From: Nocardiopsis gilva YIM 90087
GTDB taxonomy: Bacteria; Actinomycetota; Actinomycetes; Streptosporangiales; Streptosporangiaceae
Length of the DNA stretch: 64,000 bases
Direction of reading: 5' to 3'
Assembly (NCBI RefSeq): GCF_002263495.1
Contig: NZ_CP022753.1
Location: forward strand, 5,084,001-5,148,000
Made by a program: the position numbers and the translations under genes. Shown here one piece after another: positions 1 through 6,752 of the stretch. The notes below the pieces were generated by a model. The model saw nothing but the letters and a program-made list of their open reading frames with translations. It had not been told where the DNA came from and did no database searches. Position 1 is the stretch's first letter. Every line of letters starts with the position of its first letter.

Positions 1-147
1 GAGGCGCTCGGCCATGCCGGTGCGGTGCAGCCCGGCCCACACACCGCGCCCCAGCCAGTAGGTGGCCTGGGCACGGATGAGCACGATCGCGAACAGCGTG
101 AAGTACACGACCCAGAAGGGCTGACCTTCCAGGAACCCGTACGGCAT
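1..147 (-). CDS. DedA/VTT-domain membrane protein, N-terminal part only
   Basis: Only the first 49 codons are in the window; the gene continues beyond base 1. The peptide begins MPYGFLEGQPFWVVYFTLF, has a hydrophobic first segment (about residues 10-24) and then RAQATYWLGRG, a combination typical of actinobacterial DedA (SNARE-associated, VTT) proteins. These are polytopic inner-membrane proteins linked to lipid flipping and envelope homeostasis. The ATG at 147 is preceded by a strong GGAGGAGG ribosome binding site. An iron-box-like sequence lies 33 bases upstream at 180-198, so the promoter may respond to iron. The family call rests on a short fragment; another membrane protein cannot be excluded. 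Confidence 0.6.
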   Translation of the reverse strand, partial: MPYGFLEGQPFWVVYFTLFAIVLIRAQATYWLGRGVWAGLHRTGMAERL

Positions 148-179
148 GCCGCCTCCTCCACACCCTCGCGACCGATAAC

Positions 180-198
180 CACGATAAGGCTAACCTAA
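180..198. promoter_or_regulatory. candidate DtxR/IdeR iron box
   Basis: CACGATAAGGCTAACCTAA matches 14 of 19 positions of the known DtxR/IdeR consensus TTAGGTTAGGCTAACCTAA, with an intact right half AGGCTAACCTAA and a degraded left half. It sits 33-51 bases upstream of the DedA-like start, a normal operator position. Binding by an iron regulator is inferred from sequence only. Confidence 0.5.
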
Positions 199-280
199 CT
201 CCGATGAAAGAACGGTGTCAGTCGCGTCACGGCGACAACTCCCCGGACGGCTCGGCCTCCGCCCGAACGACCCCAAACGA

Positions 281-344
281 CGTTGATCTCGGGGATATCG
301 ACCGAATAATCGCCGACGTTCGGTCGATATCCCCGAGATCAACG
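281..344. repeat. perfect 26-bp inverted repeat, probable terminator and member of a repeat family
   Basis: Arms 281-306 and 319-344 are exact reverse complements around a 12-base loop. The arm begins CGTTGATCTCGGGGATATCG. It lies about 30 bases past the 3' end of mnmA. A second hairpin with nearly the same arm sequence occurs at 50032-50095, also at gene ends. This suggests a dispersed palindromic element serving as a terminator. Confidence 0.75.
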
Positions 345-375
345 AAAGCCCCGGGAGGTCGGACCCACCGGGGGG

Positions 376-1461
376 TCAGCCCGCCGGAGCCGCCTCCTCG
401 CGGCGTGCGGTCGCCGTGATGGTCGCCGACCCCAGGACGGTGTCGCCGTCATACAGGACGGCCGCCTGCCCCGCCGCCACGCCGGTGGCGGGCTCGTCCA
501 GGTGGATCACCAGTTCGTCGTCGCGCTGCCAGGCCGTGCAGCCATACACCTCGCCGTGCGCGCGCAGCTGGACGGTGCAGGAGGTCGGCTCGATGATCGG
601 GTCGCAGCCGCTCCACACCGGGCGCTGTCCGACGATCTCGTCCACGCGCAGCGACGAGCGCGGCCCCACCGTGACCGTGTTGTTCACCGGCTCGATGGAC
701 AGCACGTAGCGGCGGTCGGGCGCCCCGCCCAGGTTCAGGCCCTTGCGCTGGCCGACCGTGAAGGTGTGCGCGCCGTGGTGCGTACCCAGGACCTCGCCGG
801 ACTCGTCCTTGATCGGGCCGGGCTCGCCGCCCAGCCGGTTGTTCAGGAACCCCGCGGTGTCGCCGTCGGCGATGAAGCAGATGTCGTGGCTGTCCGGCTT
901 GTCGGCCACCGACAGGCCGCGGCGGTCGGCCTCGGCCCGCACCTCGTCCTTGGTGCAGTCGCCCAGCGGGAACATAGCGTGCGCCACCTGCTCGCGGGTG
1001 AGCACACCGAGCACGTAGGACTGGTCCTTGTCGGCGTCGACGCTGCGCACGAGGCGGCCGTCGATCTTGCGGACGTGGTGGCCGGTGGCCACGGCGTCGA
1101 ACCCGAGCGCGATGGCGCGGTCCAGCACCGCCTCGAACTTGATCTTCTCGTTGCAGCGCAGGCACGGGTTGGGCGTGCGCCCCGCGGAGTATTCGGCGAC
1201 GAAGTCCTGCACGACCTCGCGGTCGAACTCCTCGGCCATGTCCCAGACGTAGAAGGGGATGCCGATGACATCCGCGGCACGCCGGGCGTCGCGGGAGTCC
1301 TCGACGGTGCAGCATCCCCGCGCGCCCGTGCGGTAGGACTGCGGGTTCTTGGAAAGTGCCAGGTGCACACCGGTGACGTCGTGCCCGGCCTCGGCCGCGC
1401 GGGCGGCCGCGACCGCGGAGTCGACGCCGCCCGACATGGCGGCGAGTACGCGCAAAGTCAT
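376..1461 (-). CDS. mnmA: tRNA-specific 2-thiouridylase MnmA
   Basis: MnmA uses ATP and persulfide sulfur to thiolate U34 of Lys, Glu and Gln tRNAs in the cytoplasm. The 361-residue protein has the usual length. It carries the N-terminal PP-loop SGGVDSAV (residues 10-17), the nucleophilic Cys100 in [10 protein letters not shown] and the second catalytic Cys195 in SHDICFI. The start at 1461 (MTLRVLAAM) is preferred over an upstream in-frame extension because it has GGAAGG just upstream and places the PP-loop at the terminus as in the family. It is the last member of a sulfur and electron-transfer block (etfB, etfA, cysteine desulfurase, mnmA), an order also known from mycobacteria. The desulfurase is the likely sulfur donor. 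A strong hairpin follows the stop. Confidence 0.97.
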   Translation of the reverse strand: MTLRVLAAMSGGVDSAVAAARAAEAGHDVTGVHLALSKNPQSYRTGARGCCTVEDSRDARRAADVIGIPFYVWDMAEEFDREVVQDFVAEYSAGRTPNPCLRCNEKIKFEAVLDRAIALGFDAVATGHHVRKIDGRLVRSVDADKDQSYVLGVLTREQVAHAMFPLGDCTKDEVRAEADRRGLSVADKPDSHDICFIADGDTAGFLNNRLGGEPGPIKDESGEVLGTHHGAHTFTVGQRKGLNLGGAPDRRYVLSIEPVNNTVTVGPRSSLRVDEIVGQRPVWSGCDPIIEPTSCTVQLRAHGEVYGCTAWQRDDELVIHLDEPATGVAAGQAAVLYDGDTVLGSATITATARREEAAPAG

Positions 1462-1739
1462 AACGCCTTCCAGACTAATGGCACCGCGGCTCCCAAGAGC
1501 GACGTCCGGCCCCGGCCCCCGGCGGCGGCTCACCGCCGAGACCGGCGCGTTCTCCGTGGCACCGCTTCCCACGCCGATGCGACAGCGGTGGGTCATCGCC
1601 CACATCACACTGGAGCATCCGCCCCTCTCCCTTCTTTTCGACCAATCTTTTCGACCAACTCGCCCGCTTTGGGCAAAGTCGGGACGGCAGGCGTCCTCCG
1701 GTGCCGCAGCAGCCGCTCAGCTCTGCGAAAATCGTGGCC

Positions 1740-2909
1740 ATGGCTCTGTTCCGTCGCCGCAGCACCGCAGCATCCGACTCCGCCGTCGCCGTTGACGAGT
1801 TCTGGTCCCAGTGGGCCGACATCCGTGACGAGCTGGCGGCTTCGATCGATGCCGGGTCGGCGGTTTCCGCCGAGGTCGCACAACGTCTCACCGACCGCGT
1901 CACGCGCATCCATCCCGCACTGACGTGGCAGGTCTCCCCTGCTCCCAGCTCCGAGTCGGATGGCCTGGGGGACCTCGGGCTGCCCACCGACGCCGACCCC
2001 GAGGAGCTGCTGGCGCGGCTGACGGAAGCGGACGAGGCGGCCAGCGAGGGCGCGCACTCCTACGCGCTGACCCTGGTGGCGGGCGCCGACGACGAGGCGC
2101 GGGTGCTGGCCGAGCGCTGGATGCGCGCCGCACCGGAGGACGCCGACTGGCGCTTCTTCCCGGCCATCCCCGCCGACCACGCCAAGCTCAGCCAGACCTA
2201 CACCACCGACGACCACGAGCTCGACCTCTCCCACTGCACCGTCTCGCTCCGGGTGGACCAGCAGCGGAGCATGATGGAGGCCGGGGTCTACCACCCGGAC
2301 AACATGTTCCTCCCCGAGGAGGTACAGCAGGCGGTGGCCGAGCACGTGGTGCTGCTCGCGCTCGGCGAGGACGACTACGTGCGCTGGATCTCCCAGGTCA
2401 CTCCGCTGTCGGAGAAGCCCTTGGACCCGCTGCCGCCGACGTCGATGCCGTCGGTCGTGCAGCAGCTGGCCGGGGCGCTCGGCAGCGGCGGCTGGGTGAC
2501 CGTGCAGGGCCGCATCCCGCTGCGCGGCATCATCGAGATCGCCGTCCGGCACCCCCTGCACCGCCGCGACTTCCCGGCGATGACGCTGTCGGTGACCGTC
2601 GCCCTGCCGTACGCCAACAGCGACGCCGACAAGCTGCCCGCCGAGCCGTCGGCCTCAGCCCTGGAGGCGTTCACCGCGCGCCTGGACGACCTGCTCGGGG
2701 ACAACGGGGCGCTGCTCGCCCGACAGACCGTGGGCGGCCAGCGCCTGCTCCACTACTACGTGGACCCGGAGTCGGGCATCCTGCCGGAGCTTGAGGCCGT
2801 CGTCCGAGAGTGGTCGGAGGGCCGGGCCCTGGTGCGCAGCCGCCTGGAGCCGAACTGGGACAGCGTCCATCAGCTGCTGAAACCGATCAAGCGACAGCTG
2901 GGCCAGTAG
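1740..2909 (+). CDS. DUF695-like protein of unknown function
   Basis: About 389 residues, soluble, with no signal peptide or membrane span. The C-terminal third (roughly residues 240-389) has the DUF695 pattern: a beta-rich stretch, then VGGQRLLHYYVD and a closing LEPNWDSVHQLL. The N-terminal part is acidic and helical and was not recognised. It is transcribed against the etf-iscS-mnmA block and splits iscS from mnmA, so it looks like an insertion into an otherwise conserved gene order. No clear ribosome binding site precedes the ATG at 1740; an in-frame GTG at 1734 is an alternative, and leaderless translation is possible. Function unknown. Confidence 0.75.
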   Translation: MALFRRRSTAASDSAVAVDEFWSQWADIRDELAASIDAGSAVSAEVAQRLTDRVTRIHPALTWQVSPAPSSESDGLGDLGLPTDADPEELLARLTEADEAASEGAHSYALTLVAGADDEARVLAERWMRAAPEDADWRFFPAIPADHAKLSQTYTTDDHELDLSHCTVSLRVDQQRSMMEAGVYHPDNMFLPEEVQQAVAEHVVLLALGEDDYVRWISQVTPLSEKPLDPLPPTSMPSVVQQLAGALGSGGWVTVQGRIPLRGIIEIAVRHPLHRRDFPAMTLSVTVALPYANSDADKLPAEPSASALEAFTARLDDLLGDNGALLARQTVGGQRLLHYYVDPESGILPELEAVVREWSEGRALVRSRLEPNWDSVHQLLKPIKRQLGQ

Positions 2910-2925
2910 GCGTCGCCCCTGTCGG

Positions 2926-2987
2926 CGGCCATCACGGGCATGCTGGCGGAGAACGGCCGAGAATCGACAGATCTCCCGTAATCATCG
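2926..2987. repeat. palindromic repeat, copy A
   Basis: Bases 2952-2987 match the reverse complement of 3274-3309 at 31 of 36 positions, and a weaker match continues upstream to about 2926. It starts about 17 bases after the stop of the DUF695 gene. Copy A alone folds only weakly (about 14 of 23 pairs). The stretch between the copies (2988-3273) holds no gene that I can support. Confidence 0.55.
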
Positions 2988-3273
2988 CGGATGCGTCGGG
3001 GAACGGGGGTCTGCTGTGCGGCCTTGTCCGCTTTTGTCTCTCCGGTGTCCTGTGGTGAAAAGCGGCACCGAGGGGCGGTGGTGGCCAGGGGCACCGGTCG
3101 TCCGGCGATTGGGAGAGCAGTGCCCCCGGAGGCGGGCGAGCACTCTCCGCGCGTTGAAGGCGTGGGGCGCGGATCCGGCCGGGCCGGTCAGCGCCCTCAG
3201 GCCTAACCGCAACGCCGCGGTTTCACTTCGCGTGAGAGCACTTCTGCCATGCGGGAGTTTGAGGCTCTTTCGC

Positions 3274-3335
3274 CGATGATCACGGGAATACTGTCGATTG
3301 TCGGCCGTTTTCCGACAGAATCCCCATGATCATCG
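3274..3335. repeat. palindromic repeat, copy B (hairpin)
   Basis: Arms 3274-3296 and 3313-3335 pair at 20 of 23 positions. The arm begins CGATGATCACGGGAATACTG. It lies 14 bases beyond the 3' end of the cysteine desulfurase gene and is an inverted copy of the repeat at 2926-2987. It is likely a REP-like unit doubling as a terminator. Confidence 0.6.
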
Positions 3336-3349
3336 CCGTGGAGAGGGCC

Positions 3350-4519
3350 TCAGCGGCGCTTGCTCCGGGCGGCCCGGGCCCGCTCTACGGCGGGGCCGAT
3401 GGCCGCGCCGAGCGCCGTGATGTCGTCGGGCTCAGAGCCGCGTCCCAGTGAGAAGCGCAGGGAGCTGAGGGCGGTCTCCGCGTCGGCGCCCATGGCCAGC
3501 AGGACGTGGCTGGGCTGGGCCACGCCGGCGGAGCAGGCCGAGCCGGTGGAGCACTCGATGCCGTGCGCGTCGAGCAGCATGAGGAGAGCGTCGCCCTCGC
3601 ACCCGGGGAACGAGATGTGGGCGTTCCCGGCGAGTCGGTCGACGGGGTGGCCGTTGACGATGATGTCGGGCACAGCCTTGCGGACCGTGGCGATGAGCTC
3701 GTCGCGCAATGCGACAAGGCGGGCCGCGTGCTCCGCACGTTCCTCGACGGCCAGTCGCGTGGCCGTGGCGAACCCGCGCAGCAGCGGGGTCATCAGAGTG
3801 CCCGAGCGGACTTCGCGTTCCTGGCCGCCGCCGTGCAGCACGGGGACCGGGTCGACCCCGCGGGCCAGGACCAGCGCCCCGGCGCCCACCGGGCCGCCGA
3901 TCTTGTGACCGGTCAGGGTGAGCGCAGATACCCCGGACGCGGCGAAGTCGACCGGCTCGGAGCCGACGGCCTGAACGGCGTCGGTGTGGAAGGGGATGGC
4001 GTACTCGCGCGCGATCGCGGCGAGTTCGCGGATCGGCTGCACGGTGCCGACCTCGTTGTTGGCCCACATCACCGAGACCAGCGCGACGTCGGCCGGATCG
4101 CGCTCGATCGCCTCGCGCAGTGCCTCGGGGCGGACGCGTCCGAAGCCGTCGACCGGGAGCTCCTCATACACGGCGCCCTGGTGGTCGGCCATCCACCGCG
4201 CCGGGTCGAGCACAGCGTGGTGTTCCACCGCGCTGACCAGGATCCTGCGCCGCGCGGGATCGGCCTGGTGGCGCGCCCAGTACAGCCCCTTGACGGCGAG
4301 GTTGTCGGCCTCGGTCCCGCCCCCGGTGAACACCACCTCGTTGGGCGCGGCCCCGATCGCGTCGGCGATGGTCTCCCGCGACTCCTCGACCGCCCGCCGG
4401 GCCCGCCGGCCCGCACCGTGCAGCGAGGACGCGTTCCCGAGGTGGCCGAACTCCTCCGTCATGTCCGCGATCGCCTCGGGACGGACGGATGTCGTGGCTG
4501 CGTGATCCAGATACACCAT
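3350..4519 (-). CDS. iscS: cysteine desulfurase (NifS/IscS family)
   Basis: A PLP enzyme that removes sulfur from cysteine as an enzyme-bound persulfide, supplying Fe-S cluster assembly and tRNA thiolation. The 389 residues are full length. It begins MVYLDHAATTSVRPEA, the normal class V aminotransferase N-terminus. The PLP-binding lysine is in LTGHKIGGPVGAGAL and the persulfide-carrying cysteine is in ECSTGSACSAG. It follows etfA after a hairpin at 4685-4721, so it may have its own promoter in the 230-base gap. It precedes mnmA on the same strand except for the intervening DUF695 gene. The upstream ribosome binding site is weak. Confidence 0.95.
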   Translation of the reverse strand: MVYLDHAATTSVRPEAIADMTEEFGHLGNASSLHGAGRRARRAVEESRETIADAIGAAPNEVVFTGGGTEADNLAVKGLYWARHQADPARRRILVSAVEHHAVLDPARWMADHQGAVYEELPVDGFGRVRPEALREAIERDPADVALVSVMWANNEVGTVQPIRELAAIAREYAIPFHTDAVQAVGSEPVDFAASGVSALTLTGHKIGGPVGAGALVLARGVDPVPVLHGGGQEREVRSGTLMTPLLRGFATATRLAVEERAEHAARLVALRDELIATVRKAVPDIIVNGHPVDRLAGNAHISFPGCEGDALLMLLDAHGIECSTGSACSAGVAQPSHVLLAMGADAETALSSLRFSLGRGSEPDDITALGAAIGPAVERARAARSKRR

Positions 4520-4684
4520 GGCGTTGTTAAGGATACGGCGCTGGAATCCGCCCCATCGCCGCGACCGGCCCGGACCGTCGCAGGGTGGCCGGTCACACGT
4601 TCCTCGCGCTTTTCACCGCTCCCTACGCACCGCCTCCGACCCACCGCTGCCCAGGACGTGCGAGGAGCCCGCCCCCGACAAACA

Positions 4685-4721
4685 AGCGGTGGCCCCGGGC
4701 GTGCTGCCCGGGGCCACCGCT
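4685..4721 (-). terminator. rho-independent terminator after etfA
   Basis: A perfect 16-bp stem (4685-4700 with 4706-4721) and a 5-base loop, 30 bases past the etfA stop. Read on the minus strand it is followed by a T-rich TTGTTTGT run. Confidence 0.85.
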
Positions 4722-4750
4722 ATCACTACCGCGCAGTGGCGCTGCGTGCG

Positions 4751-5695
4751 CTACTTGCGCTTCTTGATCTCCTCGGTCAGCTGCGGCGCGACCTTGTGCA
4801 GGTCGCCCACGACGCCGAAGTCGGCGAGCTCGAAGATCGGCGCCTCGGGGTCCTTGTTGACCGCGATGATGTTCTTCGAGGTCTGCATACCGGCGCGGTG
4901 CTGGATGGCACCGGAGATGCCCAGCGCGATGTACAGGTTCGGGCTGACCGTCTTACCGGTCTGGCCGACCTGGAACTGGTTCGGGTACCAGCCGGAGTCG
5001 ACGGCGGCACGGGAGGCGCCGACGGCGGCACCGAGCGAGTCCGCCAGCTGCTCGACGACCGAGAAGTCGTCGGAGCCGACACCCCGGCCACCGGAGACCA
5101 CGATCGCGGCCTCGGTGAGCTCCGGACGCGCGCCGCGCTCCTGCTTGACGCGCTCCACGACCTTGGCGCCCTTGGCCGCGTCGGAGATCTCCACGGTGAC
5201 CTGCTCCTCGGCGGCGGCGCCCTGGGCGGCCTCGGCCGGGACGGAGTTCGGGCGCACCGCGACGACCGGCACGCCGGACTTCACCTTGGCGTGGGTGATG
5301 GTGGCGCCACCGAAGATGCTGTGCTCGGCGACGAGCTCGGCGTTGACGTCGACAACGTCGGTGAGCACGCCGGAGCCCAGCTTGACGGCGGTCCGGCCGG
5401 CGACCTCCTTGTTCTCGGCGGTGGCCGAGACGAGGATGGCGGCGGCGGACTTCTCACCGGCCAGCTTGGCCAGCAGCTCCGCCTTCGGCGCGACGACGTA
5501 GTCGTTCAGCTCGGCCGACGCGACGTAGACCTTCTCGGCACCGAACTCGGCCAGCTTGGCCTTGCCCGACTCGGCGCCCTCACCGATCCACACGGCCGCG
5601 GGCTCGCCGATGCGGCGGGCCGCGGTGAGCAGCTCGGTCGTGACCTTCTTGACCTCTCCGTCGACGTGGTCGACGAGGACGAGGACCTCAGCCAT
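4751..5695 (-). CDS. etfA: electron transfer flavoprotein alpha subunit
   Basis: The FAD-binding subunit of ETF, which accepts electrons from acyl-CoA dehydrogenases and passes them to the membrane quinone pool. It has 314 residues, normal length. The N-terminal domain begins MAEVLVLVDHVDGEV. The C-terminal FAD domain has the signature run GGRGVGSDDF, VDSGWYPNQFQVGQTGKTV, IALGISGAIQHRAGM and FELADFGVVGD. It lies 31 bases after etfB in one operon. The acyl-CoA dehydrogenases at the far end of this window and the enoyl-CoA hydratase nearby are plausible users of the complex. Confidence 0.97.
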   Translation of the reverse strand: MAEVLVLVDHVDGEVKKVTTELLTAARRIGEPAAVWIGEGAESGKAKLAEFGAEKVYVASAELNDYVVAPKAELLAKLAGEKSAAAILVSATAENKEVAGRTAVKLGSGVLTDVVDVNAELVAEHSIFGGATITHAKVKSGVPVVAVRPNSVPAEAAQGAAAEEQVTVEISDAAKGAKVVERVKQERGARPELTEAAIVVSGGRGVGSDDFSVVEQLADSLGAAVGASRAAVDSGWYPNQFQVGQTGKTVSPNLYIALGISGAIQHRAGMQTSKNIIAVNKDPEAPIFELADFGVVGDLHKVAPQLTEEIKKRK

Positions 5696-5726
5696 ATCCC
5701 TAATCCTTCTTTCGTCTCCGCCGGAC

Positions 5727-6506
5727 CTACACGAACTTCTTCTCGGTGAGGAAGTCAGCGGCCTTCACGCCGCCGTCGCCCTCGTCCTTGACGATGGTGC
5801 CCGCGGCACGCGGCGGGGCCGCGGCGAAGTCCAGGGTCTCGGTCCCGGCGTTGGCGAGACCGACCTTGGCGGCGTCGATCTCGGCGTCGGCGACCGCCAG
5901 CTTCTCCACCGGCTTCTTCTTCGCCTGCATGATGAGCTTGAACGACGGGTAGCGCGGCTCGTTGATCTTCTCGACCACGGAGACCACGGCCGGGAGCTGC
6001 GCCTCGACGACGTCGTAGCCGTAGTCGGTCTGACGCTGCACCTTGATGGCGGAGCCGTCGACGTCGACCTTGCCCGCGAGGGTGAGCTGCGGCGCGCCGA
6101 GGTACTCGGCCAGGGCCGCACCCACGACGCCGGTCCGGGCGTCGGTGGACTCCGAGCCCAGGACCACGAGGTCGAAGCCGACCTTGCGAAGCGCCTGGGA
6201 CAGCGCGTAGGCCGTCTGCAGGGCGTCCGAGCCGTGCAGCGCGTCGTCCACGACGTGGACGGCCTTGTCGGCGCCCATGGAGAGGGCCTTGCGGATCGAG
6301 TCCGTCGCCTGGTCCGGGCCCATCGTCAGGATGGTGACCTCGCCGCCGTGCTTCTCCTTGAGAAGCAGTGCCTCCTCGATCGCGTACTCGTCGAGCTCGT
6401 TGATGACACCGTCCGACGCGGCGCGGTCCAGCGTGTTGTCATCCGACGAGAGTTTCCGCTCGGTCGCCGTGTCCGGGACCTGCTTGACCAAAACGACAAT
6501 ATTCAT
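5727..6506 (-). CDS. etfB: electron transfer flavoprotein beta subunit
   Basis: Partner of EtfA; it binds AMP and docks to dehydrogenases. It has 259 residues. It starts MNIVVLVKQVPDTATERKL, the classic EtfB N-terminus, and carries the VVEKINEPRYPSFKLIMQAK segment of the dehydrogenase-recognition loop. The start at 6506 is chosen over a longer in-frame extension because the family begins exactly there and a GGGAGG motif lies 11 bases upstream. First gene of etfBA. An iron-box candidate lies 228 bases upstream, next to the stop of the preceding kinase gene. Confidence 0.97.
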   Translation of the reverse strand: MNIVVLVKQVPDTATERKLSSDDNTLDRAASDGVINELDEYAIEEALLLKEKHGGEVTILTMGPDQATDSIRKALSMGADKAVHVVDDALHGSDALQTAYALSQALRKVGFDLVVLGSESTDARTGVVGAALAEYLGAPQLTLAGKVDVDGSAIKVQRQTDYGYDVVEAQLPAVVSVVEKINEPRYPSFKLIMQAKKKPVEKLAVADAEIDAAKVGLANAGTETLDFAAAPPRAAGTIVKDEGDGGVKAADFLTEKKFV

Positions 6507-6733
6507 GGCCGGTGGCCGACCTCCCTGCGCTCTTGTGCGTCGCCCACTCGGACGGCGCGGACGCCTGCTGCGTCCCTGCTGCGTATGGTCCCTAAGGGTG
6601 CCAAATGCTCCGGTGTCATCCGGCAGCGGGGCGACGTTCACGTCACGCCATCCCGCCTGATGACTCAGGTGATACCCCCGATGTTACTGACTAGTAGCCA
6701 GAGGGCAAACGCCGACCCTGGCACAGTTTCAAC

Positions 6734-6752
6734 AAAGGCAAGGCTAACCTAA
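6734..6752. promoter_or_regulatory. candidate DtxR/IdeR iron box upstream of etfBA
   Basis: AAAGGCAAGGCTAACCTAA matches 15 of 19 positions of TTAGGTTAGGCTAACCTAA. It overlaps the stop codon of the kinase gene and lies 228 bases before the etfB start. If functional it would tie expression of ETF, and possibly the sulfur genes behind it, to iron. Sequence evidence only. Confidence 0.45.

Noticed and set aside
204-419. Short plus-strand coding frame upstream of mnmA
   Set aside because: It runs through the perfect palindrome at 281-344 and overlaps the mnmA end; no ribosome binding site or protein-like composition.
2988-3273. Gene between the two palindromic repeats
   Set aside because: Frames here have no ribosome binding site, no known motif and arginine/proline-rich shadow composition.
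3506-5749. 747-residue plus-strand frame
   Set aside because: It is antisense to the cysteine desulfurase and etfA genes, which are certain; high GC leaves such frames open.
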